Assembly: GCF_910596095.1 (NCBI RefSeq)
Contig: NC_056544.1
Location: 8,355,155-8,419,154, forward strand
Direction of reading: 5' to 3'
DNA length: 64,000 bases
Source: Thunnus maccoyii
Taxonomy: Eukaryota > Chordata > Actinopteri > Scombriformes > Scombridae
This document shows, piece by piece, positions 1 to 12,467 of this stretch; the first letter of the stretch is position 1, and each line of letters begins with the position of its first letter. The notes below the pieces were generated by a model. It did no database searches. It worked only from the letters and a program-made list of their open reading frames with translations, and had not been told where the DNA came from. A program made the translations under genes and the position numbers.

Positions 1-174
1 GTCAGTGTGTTGGTTTGTTGGTTTACGTTGGTATTTTTGCTTTGTGGTGTAGATGTAGTGTGTACAAGTGTATCAGCCAAGTGTGTGTGTGTGTGTGTGT
101 TGTTGCTTCCTGTAGATTTACTCTTGTACAACATGTAATCTGATCAAGAGTTGATTGTTTTCCTCGTTGTTCAG

Positions 175-3100
175 GCTACGGGGATCTATGGGATGATATA
201 CAAAACCATCAAGAAACAGACTATGTTCATGGCGTGAGTGTCAGTAGCGAGGAGGCAGAGGGAAGCAGAGAAAGTAGTGAGATCGAGAGAAAAGAGGAAA
301 GTAGTGATTGGAAGCAAAGTGAGGAGGAGGAGAATGGTGACGAAGAAGACAATACAGAAGATGAAGACAAAGAGAAGGAAGAAGGTACCAGTACGTAGTT
401 TTAGTTGTTAGCTGTTATGTGCTGTGAAGTTTTCTGCGTTGTAGACATGACAAACACCAACAGAGCACCAAGTATTTTTTTACATAATTTGAAAAAGCAA
501 ACTACCTTTTCACTGAAAATGCTTTGTCAACAGAACTAAGTGCTTTTAAATATGATTTAAACATGTCGAAAAATGTATTACAAGGACTGTGGTTACATAT
601 GTACCATGTATGATACATTGTATGTTCATCCTCATCCTCATTTCTATGCATTCATGTTGTATATGCGCTACTTTCTTTCATTTTTCTGTCTATTCTCAGT
701 TTAAAACGGAAGGGGAACAATTGTCACTGAAGACCAGTTATATTTCCACTGAAGTATAGCACCCTTGAGTTCACTGTTCAGTTCATTTGAAGGGTGTGAA
801 ACATACATAGTTTCCATGTGAAGCGACTGAACATGATGTGTTTTTCCTCTGAATACATTCACATAAATGACTTATATTTAGAATGGTATTTTGGTGACAT
901 AAAAGAAAAACATTTGCATTAGGTTCACCCAGGGTGAATAAATAAAAAGGCATATTAAAAAGTACTGTGATTCTTAATTTTCTCCATCAAACTATCTCTC
1001 CTTTCTCTCTCCCCCACTCTCTATTGCTCTCGCCTTGTCTCAGAGTGGAGGCCTGACCCGAGGATGCTGATAGTGGAGGGCAAAAGGTGGAGGTCTGACA
1101 CCAGGGGGTCCAGCAGCAGCGTGGAGCCCAGCATGTCCTCCTTTACCAACGGGACCCACAGCTCCCTCAACAGCGAGGTGGAGGAGGAGGAACTGGCCTG
1201 TTTCATAGAGCCCAGTGCACAGAATAACTTATACATGCACTTTAATGGACACTTGAGTGGTAAGAATATACATTTGTGCACAAATTACATATATGGTTGT
1301 ATAACAGTGTATAAAAAAGCAGAGATTTAATAACACATACCTCAACAGTCTATGTTGATTACTACTCTGTAGAATCTTTGCTATATAAAAAGATAAGATA
1401 AACAGAAAGATAAATTATTCCTGTAGGGAAATTTGATTATTGCAGCATCAAAACAGATAGTCCACCATAACAGCTCAAGTGCACAAAGAATGTAAAATAA
1501 GCAGTAAACGGAAAAAAATGCACAAATGTCAAAATATTTAAACATGTATGTACAGTATGTAAGACATACTATGTAGTACTGTATAGTCCTTATGGTAGAG
1601 CATATAGCTGTGACTTATAAATGCTACCAACAACTCCCTACTTAAATAAGGATAATTAAATGTGAAATACAAAGGTTAATAAACGTTGCCTTTTAAAAAT
1701 ATAAAAAATATTCTTTTACTCAGTAGATGTACAGTAAACAACAGTGAATTAACCTTCATGTTTTTTCATCATTGGCATGTTGTGATTTGCACCTTACAGA
1801 TCATAAAGATGCTGTTCCTGAGAAAAACTACCGATCCACAGACTCGGATAATGAGGAATTCTGTGACTCAATGGAGCATCTAGCCATGGAAGAGGTATCC
1901 ATCCTCTTAAGTGTGCTCCATATTAAATGATTAGTTTCCACAATTTGGGAAATACACAACATTTGCTTTCTTGCTTAGAGTTAGATGAATGGGTTGATAT
2001 CACTCTTAATGTCTGTATGGTAAATATGAAGCTACAGCCAGGAAACAGTTTGCTGGCGCTGTCATTGGGTTAAAAAAACATCCTCTACTCTCAACCTCTA
2101 AAGCTCACTACACGACAAGACTTCAAGAAGCTGCTGGCCAAGAAATATTTCAGCACATAACCTCCTGTAAACCCACAACTAGTTGTTTTTACTGTTTGGT
2201 CTTAATACAGATTAAATAAATGAGATATAACATGGCAATAGGCTGTAGCTTCATATTTTATGGGTCGATATTTGAGTCTCAATATGAAAGCGAATATGTG
2301 TATTTCCCAGAATGTCAGACTGTTCATTTACTGTAATCATGTTACACACATAACATACAACATAATAGAAACAAAGTCGTAAAGAGCTACATTACAGTCC
2401 AACAGGAATTTAAGGTGCTCTGGCTTATCGATGGCTATTCAAACTGCAGTTGACTCTCATTTTTGTCCAACAAGGGGCTGTCGACATCAAAAGTCCAGTC
2501 ACATGGATCAGGAGCTGCCTCAGTGAGGCAAAATGATCTTTGGTTTGAGAGCAACACCACTCTGAATGGAGGAGAGGATCAAGTACTCATAGAAGATTCC
2601 TACCTTAAAGAAAATAGTAGCATAACCAATCACAGCAGCTCCTTGTCAAGAAGAGAGAGAGGTGAGACTACAGGAGTGAACTTTTTGACTTATACTGACA
2701 CTGTATCCCTGTATCCCTAATTTATGTTCCTTTAATGTCCTTAATTTACCTTCCTAAGCATTTAAAGGCATCACAGGTTGGCACACAAACAACACTGCAC
2801 GTTGCACCTTTCAACTGTCACAGTCTGGCTCCTGTTTCAGGGTCTCAATCGCCAAAGACCGCCTGCAGCTCTCAGTTGTGTGTCAGTGTCGACGCTGCCT
2901 GCTGTTGTGTGTCACAGCGCAGACATCCTGACAGCACTTCCAGGGGAAACATCAACGAGCAAATAGCAACGGCTCTGCTTAGGCTGCAGCATGATATGGC
3001 CAATGTGCTGCACAGGCTGCAGAGTCTGGAGGTCCTCACTGTGTCACAGGTGAAAGACTCTGGTCACTACAGTTTGAATGTAGGGGGAAAATATCTCATG

Positions 3101-3502
3101 TCACATTATACTTATTTATTTTTCCTTCAGGCACCTGTGTACAGACATGTAACACAGCTGATAACAGTCTCCATGACTTAAGTATTTACTGATGTTTTTA
3201 TATATTTTCTTCTTTCATTTTTAAGTCAAGATCATCTTCACCAAGGCAGGAGGAGTCCCTACCTGTAGCACGAAAGGTCCCTCTGAAAATATTTTCCATT
3301 GTTAACTAAAGTTTAAAATGACAAATAAGTATCTAGTCTGGAAACAAGCAACTGCCTTCATGCCAGTTCTCTGTTTTTATAGTTTCTGAGACCAACTTGG
3401 TGGCCTTTTGACCATTCTCCAATCACAGTGGCGTTGACCGCGCTCTGGCCTCTCATTGCCCATTGGCTTGTCCAGCTTTACCTACAGCGGAGGAGACGGT
3501 GA
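175..3502 (+). CDS. acbd5: acbd5, acyl-CoA-binding domain protein 5, 3' part (tail-anchored peroxisomal tether)
   Basis: Seven in-window exons join in phase: 175-384, 1044-1259, 1800-1894, 2475-2661, 2841-3049, 3226-3276 and 3383-3502 (stop 3500-3502). The N-terminal acyl-CoA-binding domain lies left of the window. The first exon encodes a Glu/Asp/Ser-rich linker. The third encodes DNEEFCDSMEHL, an FFAT-like motif like the one through which ACBD5 binds VAP proteins on the ER. The fifth encodes a coiled-coil stretch with NINEQIATALLRLQHDMANV. The last encodes PTWWPFDHSPITVALTALWP, then a tail-anchor helix ending in RRRR, as in human ACBD5. Known role of the family: tethering peroxisomes to the ER and supplying very-long-chain acyl-CoA to peroxisomes. 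The weakest junction is the donor after 3276 (GTCCCT). The choice between the a and b fish paralogs is not resolved. Confidence 0.93.
1856..1876 (+). other. acbd5: FFAT-like VAP-binding motif of ACBD5
   Basis: Residues EFCDSME, preceded by the acidic stretch DSDNE, fit the FFAT core EFFDAxE with Cys at position 3. Human ACBD5 carries a comparable CDSMEQ core in the same place. The assignment rests on this match and on its position in the protein. Confidence 0.75.
1945..2325. mobile_element. MITE-like dispersed repeat in an acbd5 intron (family A)
   Basis: The intron between 1894 and 2475 holds a copy of a repeat seen several times in this window (29.45, 30.5, 55.15, 55.65, 58.6 and 62.3 kb). 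Shared landmarks are 'gggaaatacac', 'gttagatgaatgggttgata', 'aaatatgaagctacagccag' and 'ctctaaagctcact'. The two ends are inverted relatives of each other ('gaagctacagcc' near the left, 'ggctgtagcttcatatt' near the right). This suggests a non-autonomous DNA transposon. The boundaries are approximate. Confidence 0.6.
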
Positions 3503-4515
3503 GAAGAATACTGATCAAATATTTCCAGGTCTATCATCACTGCTTTATGGTCACACTATCAACAGACAGACAACTTAAACTCAGTGTTAAACTCTTCTCC
3601 TCACAGGAAAATCACCTGAATTGTTTGAAAACTGTTGGCATCAATCAGTGAATCCTGGGTGAATTAGCTGCACTTGTGTTTGACTCACAGATGAAGCACC
3701 GCAGAGGAAACGGAATGAGAAACTAGCAGAAACTGACTTCAATGAGAGTTTTTAGGTGTTTTACAAAGGGGAGGTTTGTGTAATATTAATATAGGGACAT
3801 TTGATTTGTTACAGTAAATGTAGCATTAGGTGGTGATCTGCTTTTTGACATGTCTCAGTTTGGATCACTGGGAACTCAATATCACATACAGTAACTGAGT
3901 CAACTTTTAATAGTAATAAATTCATGATTATACCATAGCTGTGGACTTTAACTGGTGCAGATTTTCTCTCATTGTCATTTACAATTATTGTATTTGTTGT
4001 ACATTTAACTGTTTATTTAAGGTTCTTTTTGTATCGAATGTTACTCAGTATTTTTTCTGAGGACTAAGGACATCAGCCCTTTATATTGTCTGACATTTCT
4101 TTTTAGACCAAAAAGACATTTAAGGTGACAATATGGTGACATATGTGTATATATGTATTTTATAGCTTCAGTGCAATAGTATCAAAGATGGCACTTTTGC
4201 AAAAGAAAAGTGTAGTACAGACAATCCATATATCTACATATGTATATTCATTCTTCTTTATTGTGAGTTGCACAGTAAACATGGAATGGAAGAATGTTTT
4301 GTTTTAAGCAAGGGCGTAGCGCTTTAAAATATACAGTGTAAAGCATCAGCATATAATTATATGATATATAATTTGATGTTGTTTAACATGCAATAAACAC
4401 ATTCTTGGGACAAACACATTCCATTTTCATGAATTTGAGATTTTGATGTTCAGATGTGTATATGTGCATGAAATATGATGTTTCTGAAGAAATAAAAACT
4501 ATACGCTGAGAAATA
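3503..4515 (+). other. acbd5: acbd5 3' UTR with poly(A) signals
   Basis: No coding signal follows the stop at 3502. AATAAA-type signals occur near 4391 and 4490, in AT-rich sequence before the next promoter. Either could end the transcript. Confidence 0.55.
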
Positions 4516-4637
4516 TAAGGGGTAAGTATGCAGGGCCAATATCGCATTTATCACACTTTAGACTTAATTAGAATATATTATAATTTTAGGATAACTAAAG
4601 CTGGATAAGCGGAACCTTGGCTGGGACACAAAATTTG

Positions 4638-4882
4638 GTCGCGTCTAGATGGTAACCCTAGACCCGCGAAAGATCTCGCGAGAGTGATCATTTAAACCCA
4701 AACCATGATTTTTCCCTAACCCTATCGAAGTGTTTTTTGTGCTTAAACCTCACCAGACTTTAACCACATCGTTGTCACATCATAAAACCTAATTATTTTA
4801 CACAACGAGCACAATGAAGAAACAGCTCGTACAGATCTCGCGATACTTTCGCAAATCTAGGGTAACCATCTAGACAACGACG
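4638..4882. mobile_element. 245-bp MITE with terminal inverted repeats and a 10-bp target duplication
   Basis: The direct repeat ACAAAATTTG flanks it at 4628-4637 and 4883-4892. The ends are inverted relatives: TCTAGATGGTAACCCTAGA on the left and, read on the other strand, TCTAGATGGTTACCCTAGA on the right, continuing into GCGAAAG and TCGCGAGA. A target duplication of 9-10 bp is typical of Mutator-like elements, but that assignment is an inference. The interior has no ORF and resembles short repeats common in teleosts. It ends about 30 bp before the likely yme1l1 core promoter. Confidence 0.75.
4674..4683. promoter_or_regulatory. TCTCGCGAGA palindrome (BANP/Kaiso-type CGCG element)
   Basis: A perfect palindrome TCTCGCGAGA lies in the left arm of the MITE. 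This motif is known as a vertebrate promoter element bound by BANP and, when methylated, by ZBTB33. The right arm has the decayed version TCTCGCGATA near 4835. Function at this site is inferred only. Confidence 0.5.
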
Positions 4883-4892
4883 ACAAAATTTG

Positions 4893-5053
4893 TAACAACA
4901 TGGTAGAGGTCACATCCGGTTTGTTTTCGGCTGTCGGACTTGCTATGCCTGCTACAGAAAGTTAAAGTGAAAGCAGCAAGGACCTTTAACTCTCAGGGTT
5001 GTTGGTACAACTTGCATAGCTTAACGACCGTCTTGTACCTGTGAGAATTCAAA
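4893..5053 (+). promoter_or_regulatory. yme1l1: yme1l1 core promoter and 5' UTR region
   Basis: The sequence directly before the yme1l1 start codon is TATA-less and contains ACATCCGGT at 4912-4920. This is an ETS/GABP-type site of the sort common at nuclear genes for mitochondrial proteins. The transcription start cannot be fixed from sequence alone. Confidence 0.45.
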
Positions 5054-8000
5054 ATGTTTTCTTTGACAATGACCGTACAGCCACAGGTAGGAAACCAAGT
5101 GACGTTAGGCCAAGCTAACATTAGCATTGTTGTTGTTTTGGTCCCAGCCCGGTGAAGTTGAGCGTGCTAGCCAGCTAAGTTAACCTTAGCTCTTATGATC
5201 CATACTGCTGTCGACCTTTCCTATTGTTTTTTTTACGTCAGTAGACATTGTGTCAGTATGGTTGTCTTGAACTGAAATAAATGTGCCGGCCGTTGAGAGG
5301 AGCTAACTTGTTTTAGCCGCAGTGCTCTGTTGAGTTCAGTGTGCCCTTAGCTGCCAGATGGGAAACTAACTGCGTCAGTGAGCAACATGCTTGACTACTG
5401 ACGGCTGACATATAAACAGCAATTAAACCGACTTTTTTTTACTAATAATTGATAATTGCTTATGAATTTAGAACTACATCATAAGCTTGATTCAGTTCAT
5501 GTAAGCTTGTAACAACAGCCGACTGTTATGCTTCACATGTGAGCAACACACATGTGGGCTACTTAACCAATAGGATCTCTGTTCATAATGGTAACATATT
5601 TCTTCAATATTCATAACATGCTACTTCACTCACTGTTGGCTTATATGTGATCACAGGTGACTGTACCCCTTAGTCACCTCCTCAACGTCCTCCACTCTCT
5701 GAAGAGCTCAGTGGGGAGCAGCAGCAGTGCCACCAGCAAATCAAGAATACACAAGGAGCATGCCTCAGACCCAGAACTACACTGCTCAGAGGTACTCGTT
5801 AGTAGGAAATAGTCTTCCAAGCCCTACTCGACTTGAGTAGCAAAAACCTGTTCCAGAATAACTTTGTGGGAAATATAACACACATCTCTTACATAGAAGT
5901 TTGTAACTCATGTGTCTGCAGCCCATGTGGAACCTGCGGGAGCTTGGCTTATCAGACCTGGGAGCACAGCAGCTGGATGAGCTGGTGAATCGTGTGTTAC
6001 CGCGCCTCAGCCCGCAGGAGGCGCCGCTTCCATTTGGTATCAGCGGTCAGACAGCCTGGAGGACTTCTCATCTCTCTACACCCTCCTTTTTCCACAACAA
6101 GCATGGTAGGGATGTGTATCTTTGTTTTGAATAAGCCTCCCACCTGTTACCTTGTATCCACTTCAGTAGATGTGCCTGTCTTCTGCTCATTTTAAACACA
6201 GTGTTGTGCATGGAAATGCAGAGTGTTAGTCAGGAAACTGGTTAGTAGAGGTGGTGAGCATTTGTAAGAAGATTCTGATGCATTTTCTCTTTTGTGATCA
6301 GTCTAATAGGCTACCAGATGACAGTCTTAACAAAGCCTATTGCTTTCATATCCCCTTTTTCCTGAAGGTGTTACAGTAAACAGTGTGTTCATTTCTTTTG
6401 TATGTGCAATAAACATCATTTTTCCTCTGTTTCCAGGGTTCTCATGTGGTCCCATGTCAGCCCCAGTTTTTTCCAGGCAGCATCCCTTATCTCTTCAGTC
6501 TGTCTGCACAGAGCTACAACACTATCCAGGTAACTATGAGTTAGAAACATGTATAAATAGTGTAATAGTTTATCACTGATATAAAGCTTTGTACTTTGTT
6601 GTTACTAATGAAGGAGTAAATTAAGTTGTTTGTATGTAATTTGAATGCAGATACAGAAACAGTACTCCTGAATAGGGATGCATGATATTATCAGCACGTC
6701 ATCGGTATCGGCCGAAATGAACATTTTCTGCTGATTATGAGAGGCTGGTTTCTTGCCTTCTCCTCTGCTGCCTGACTGTGCTTCCCTCCACGGACTGTTT
6801 CACCCTGACGATCCCGGTGCTTCCTCCGCAGGCTCCACTTCACTCAGCTGCCCGTCAGACCCGCTGCTTCTTCTAGTGGAGGCTAGCTGGCTGTGCTTCC
6901 CTCCGGTCATGCTGCGGCTAACGCTCTGCTAGCCTCTCAGCTAACGTTAGCCTCGGCTCTCCGTGCTCTCTGACGGGCAGCTTGAGTGGAGTGGAGCCTA
7001 CAGAGGAAGCACCGGGACCGTCAGGGTAAAATAGTCCGTGGAGGAGCTGGTTAGTCGGCTGCACAGATAGGAAACACCTTGGCTGACAGGATATACCACT
7101 CTGTTTGGAAAAAAAAAGCTTCTTCTTTTTGGTTTATAACGGTGGTTGACAATCAGCGTATAAGGTACATTACCACTTTCTGCTCCGGAGTGTGGACCAA
7201 AGATTAAATCCTACACATTAATCCTGTCTGTATAATGAACTCAAAGAAAACTCTACTGCTCCACCCACTTGGCAGGTTCATTAAAGTTTTAACACTGAGC
7301 TCCTGAACTCCAGTCTTCTTAAGTTCTTCCTTCATATATTGTCTTTCTTGACCATACCTAGTACAATCTATGCTTGCATGCATAATAGTCTCCTCAGCCA
7401 GCTGGGAAAAAAATATGTGCATGTATCAGTATCGGCATCGGCAATCGGCCACAATGAGTTGGAAATATCGACATATCAGATATCGGCAAAAAATCCAATA
7501 TCGTGCATCCCTACTCCTGAAAGAATGACAGATATTCCAGTAATTGTGAAAATGATCCATTTAACTTTATTTTTGCTAATCCAAAAAAATCATATGGTGT
7601 AGAAAAAGTTTTTCTTTTTACTTTACTTAAACATCATCTACTTACTGCACATGTCAAGTCTGGGTCCAGAGCAGAGGCTTTAAGACTTTAAGGAGCAAAA
7701 CCAGAAGACTGCAGTCAGCCTTCGACCGCCCGATAGAATCTGAAGGGTTTACACCATCTTTTATGAAGGTAAAACATCATCCATGTGTTAATAAAGGACA
7801 CAGTTTTAAACTGTTTAACCACTAAGTGTCACTATGTCAGCACTAACATGTTGACGTGACTAAGGCCATGATTGTACAGGATGCTTTCTTTCTCTCTGTG
7901 ATGGGCAAAACAAAGGTGTGCATTTCTTCTATTAGATCTGCTGCAAACAAAAAAAAAAGAGCAAAAGTAAATTGGCAGTCAGTGTTTCTGCCCAGCTGGT

Positions 8001-11000
8001 GTCACCAACAGGCTTATATTTTCATGAGTGAAATGGATGGCATGATTTTTTGTATTAAGTAAATGCAATCAGCTGATATGTTTGCTAAATTATTGACAGC
8101 AGCAGACTTTGCAGTTGCCTAGCAACATAAAAGAATACCTCCAGCTGTTCTTCTTGTGCACTTAAAATACAAGCAGAGCAGGTGCATCTTGTGTTTTCAG
8201 GCCTTGTGTGATCGCCTGGAAAATAAAGGTGTGGTAAAAGTGAAGGAGTGCTTCTAGCTCATCTTGCCTCGTACTGCAGGGTTTCCTGACACGTGACAAG
8301 GGGATTGAAGTGGAAAGTCTAGACAGCATGTTGAAGAGCAAGAACATACCTGATGGACAGCAGGATGCTTTTAAGAGGGGCTTTGCTGAAGGTTTCCTGA
8401 AAGCCCAAGCTCTGACACAACGCACACAAGGCAAGTTTTAATAGAGAGATTATTTTCCCTTGAAGGCGGAAGATGCATCTAATGTCACTTCACCTACCTG
8501 TTTTTTCTCTTCTGGAGGTTGAAATATTGATAGCTTTAATGTACATGACTGCTGTATTAAATACTGCATGAGCCAACATTTTACCATACATAGCCCATAA
8601 ACTGAGGTTCCAATATTAAGCATTAAACAGTATTGAAGTATAGTTTTCCTGTCGTGTATCCATCTGTTCAGACTCTCTGAGAAGGACTCGTCTCATCCTG
8701 CTGGTGCTGCTTCTTGTTGGGCTCTATGGTATCTCAAAGACCCCCTTCATATCGGGTAAAGGCTCCTTTTCCCCTTTAAACCTGTTCATTTCATGGTACA
8801 CATGAAATCTTCTCCATATATGTTAATATATTAATAGATTCAAATATTATTATTAACAATAACCAAGCTCAACATTTGCCTGGCAAACTAATCCTTGCAA
8901 CATTTATTAACCCTGAAAAGAAAAACTAAACTTGTTATGAGTGAACCGTCTAAAACTCCTTGCAGACAAGAATAAATTCTAACTTGTTGAGTTGAATGAC
9001 TAATATATGCAATAGATGTGGTCATTAAATAACTCCCTCCTATTAAATAATAGGATGTGCTTGTTTTGTGCTCATTAACCATGCCATGCAGTGTGATTTC
9101 GAACTTTAATCTAACCATTTTGGACAGTGCGGTTCCGAACCACATCAGGCCTGGACTCGGCAGTGGACCCTGTCCAGATGAAAAACGTGACATTTGAGCA
9201 CGTCAAAGGGGTAGAAGAAGCTAAGAATGAGCTGCAGGAAGTGGTGGAGTTCCTGAAAAACCCACAGAAGTTCACAGCCTTGGGAGGAAAGCTGCCAAAA
9301 GGTAGGCTGATGCTCACTGTGCATTTTAGATGAAAAGTTTTACTTTATTCTTCACTTACAGCACATGTGTTATGATCTAAAGATTGGTCATTAAAGATGA
9401 GTTTGAGACACAGTTCCATTCAAGAGTTTTTTTGTATCTCTCTCTCATTCTGTCTTATTTTTTTGTCCCTACCTGTCTTTACTTTAGGTGTCCTACTGGT
9501 TGGCCCTCCAGGGACTGGTAAGACCCTACTAGCTAGGGCGGTGGCAGGAGAGGCAGATGTGCCATTCTACTACGCCTCCGGGTCAGAGTTTGATGAGATG
9601 TTTGTTGGAGTGGGAGCCAGCCGCATTAGGAACCTTTTTAGTAAGTCTTTTAACATTTTAATGATCCCCTCCCCCCCTTTTTTCTTCTATAAAAGCTGTG
9701 TGAAGTTTACTTTTCCTAACTCAAGGACCGCCTGATTGTTGCACAAACAATCGATAATATTGTGGTACATACAGTATGTCTATCAGTATCACAAATAATG
9801 TCTTGTCTTACTGCTTTTTTTCCAGGGGAGGCTAAAGGTAATGCTCCCTGCGTGATCTTTATTGATGAACTGGACAGCGTTGGAGGGAAAAGGATCGAGT
9901 CTCCCATGCACCCTTACTCCAGACAGACCATCAACCAACTACTTGCTGAGATGGATGGGTAATCAGTTACATTTTTAACTGTTTAATTGTCTGGCATGCA
10001 TGTTGGGTTAGTTTAATTCGTATTTAATCATAAACATATTTGTGGCCAAAAAGCAGTGCTGCATGTGTGTCCAGCAGGAAGGTGGCAATATGAATAAAAT
10101 CTTCTATTATGGTACATGTAATTTTATATTGTGACAGCAATATGCAATGTGATTCAGTATGTTTTTGGAAGTTCAGTCAAAAAACTGTTAACTAGATTGG
10201 AATATCAGGTTTTTGGCTGATCTAGTAGTTATATCAGACAAATCACATTGATGCAAAAATCCTGTAAATCCAATATTGCCATAAGCAAATCCTGCTCACT
10301 GATTTGAAGCATTGTCTGCCATTGGCTTATACAACTACAGATAATTCATGGCAGTCACATTAGCCACAAAGGCGCCCAGCCAGCACCATTAAGTACAGCG
10401 TTGGTCAACACAAGAATAACTGCATTGTGACACAGATTATGAATTTAAAGTGTGCTGAAGATTTTTTTTGCAAAAACTCTGCAGACACTGACCTACATGT
10501 ACACCGTGTTAATATTTTATAGGTTTAAACCAAACGAAGGCGTGATCATCATCGGAGCCACCAACTTCCCAGAGGCTTTGGATAAGTATGTTTACCTCTT
10601 CATTTCTTCCTGCTGCTTAATGAAAATGTCAGAGCTCACGTGTATAAATGTCAGAGTTTACAACCTAGAGAGTCACAGCTTTCCTTGTCAGTCACAAAGT
10701 ATACACTGCAGCCTCGAGGCTGTTTATAATACCGTGCTTCTGAGTTGTATGCTGACATTAGTATTTCACTAACCAACTCATCTTCCCTTTCAGTGCCCTG
10801 ATCCGCCCAGGACGTTTTGACATGCAGGTGACTGTCCCCAAACCAGATGTTAAAGGACGCACAGAGATCCTCAACTGGTACCTGAAGAAGATTAAAGTGG
10901 ATCCAGGTGTGAAATAATCATCAGATAATCCTGGATGTGCCACAATATTTTTTTTTTCATATGCATTAGTATGATATATGATGTTTCAGCTACTATGAAT

Positions 11001-12467
11001 AACTGAATACCTTGGCACGGCACAGCATTGTTATTGTTGATTTGTTGGTACAGTATTTTTTAATGAGGTGACATAAGTGGCTGAATATTTTAAGAATGTT
11101 TGCTTTGCTAAAACATTAGCCCAATCTGAGTACTAGACTGACCATGAGACTTTTGTGGATATTGTGTGTTAATCTCTGCAGCTATTGAGGCCAATATCAT
11201 TGCCCGGGGCACGGTGGGCTTCTCCGGCGCTGACCTGGAAAATCTGGTAAACCAGGCTGCCCTGAAGGCGGCAGTTGATGGTAAAGACATGGTCACCATG
11301 AAGGAGCTGGAGTTTGCTAAAGACAAAATCCTCATGGGTGAGCAGCGACATAGCTTTGCAAGTCCTAGACTAATAGAAAATATTACTAGAACCACTCTTA
11401 TCAAACTAAGAATATGATGATAATGTTTATTTTTCTGTCTCATAACCCTTTTTCTTTTTTGTTGCCATTCCCTCTTCTTCTCTTTTCCTCAAGGCCCTGA
11501 GAGGAGGAGTGCAGAAATAGACAAGAAGAACAAGCTTATCACAGCATACCATGAATCAGGTCATGCAATTGTAGCTTACTACACCAAAGACGCCATGCCA
11601 ATCAACAAAGCCACTATCATGCCCAGGGGGCCCAGTCTGGGACATGTAAGGAAACCTAGAGCTAATACAGTAAATAGTTTAACTCTGAATATTTCTTTAC
11701 ATCACACTTTTAACATTCTCTCTTCCTTTTTCCCCTTGCCAGGTGTCCATGCTCCCGGAGAATGATCGCTGGAGTGAGACTCGCTCTCAGCTGCTGGCCC
11801 AGATGGACGTCAGTATGGGTGGCCGTGTAGCAGAGGAGATCATATTCGGTCGTGAATACATCACAACAGGTTAGGAAGAGCTCCTGAAGGAGATATTGTC
11901 AGTTAAAATTTAAAAAGGCAACATGTACCTGTATGATTACATACATGTCAATTCTTTCTCACCAGGAGCATCAAGCGACTTTGATAGTGCCACCAAGATC
12001 GCTAAGTTGATGGTGACCAGATTTGGAATGTGTGAAAAGGTCTGTTCATAGTATTTGTACAGCGCATGCATCACAATCTACAGTTTTACTATAATCTTAT
12101 GTATATTTATGATCCTGCTTCACTCCCTCTCTCTCAGTTGGGTGTGATGACCTACGCTGACATGACGCAGCAGAGCCCAGAGACACAAGCAGCTGTGGAG
12201 CAAGAAGTCAGGGTGTTATTGAAGGTGTGTGTTTTTTCTATTTTAGGAACAGCTGAACATTAAAACCCACTACAGCGACCCATTCATACTTTTCCTAACC
12301 AACATTTCTCTCACTGTCTCCAGGAGTCTTACGAGCGTGCCAAAGCCCTCCTGAAGTCTCACGCCAAGGAGCACAAGAGCCTTGCAGATGCACTGCTCAT
12401 GTATGAGACTCTGGATGCCAAAGAGATCCAGCTGGTGTTGGAGGGCAAGAACCTGGAGACCAGATGA
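5054..12467 (+). CDS. yme1l1: yme1l1, mitochondrial inner-membrane i-AAA metalloprotease
   Basis: Eighteen exons join in phase to 721 aa (human short isoform 716): 5054-5086, 5657-5791, 5922-6105, 6437-6529, 7659-7768, 8280-8430, 8672-8755, 9128-9301, 9488-9640, 9826-9958, 10523-10585, 10794-10906, 11182-11337, 11494-11645, 11743-11869, 11966-12039, 12138-12224 and 12324-12467. The start [11 protein letters not shown] matches the human start. A membrane helix lies at about 240-262. The AAA+ module has Walker A GPPGTGKT near 327-334, Walker [10 protein letters not shown] near 380 and [10 protein letters not shown]. The zinc protease motif HESGH is near 547-551. The product degrades inner-membrane and intermembrane-space proteins, including OPA1. 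The intron after 8430 starts with GC instead of GT. The vertebrate long-isoform exon between exons 2 and 3 was not seen. Confidence 0.97.
6673..7513. mobile_element. 841-bp hAT-type non-autonomous element in yme1l1 intron 4
   Basis: The termini are TAGGGATGCATGATAT and its inverse ATATCGTGCATCCCTA, flanked by the 8-bp duplication CTCCTGAA at 6665-6672 and 7514-7521. An 8-bp duplication is the hAT hallmark. Inside is a second near-perfect inverted pair (about 6787-6865 and 6970-7045). It also holds a minus-strand fragment (about 7204-7422) resembling the 3' end of a LINE reverse-transcriptase ORF. There is no intact transposase. Confidence 0.85.

Noticed and set aside
2735-3181. Long ORF of 148 codons over acbd5 exon 5
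   Set aside because: Only the part 2841-3049 is exon. The rest is flanking intron read through by chance.
9762-9962. Separate start codon for the yme1l1 AAA exon
   Set aside because: The Met lies in intron sequence. The exon begins after the acceptor at 9825 and is internal to yme1l1.
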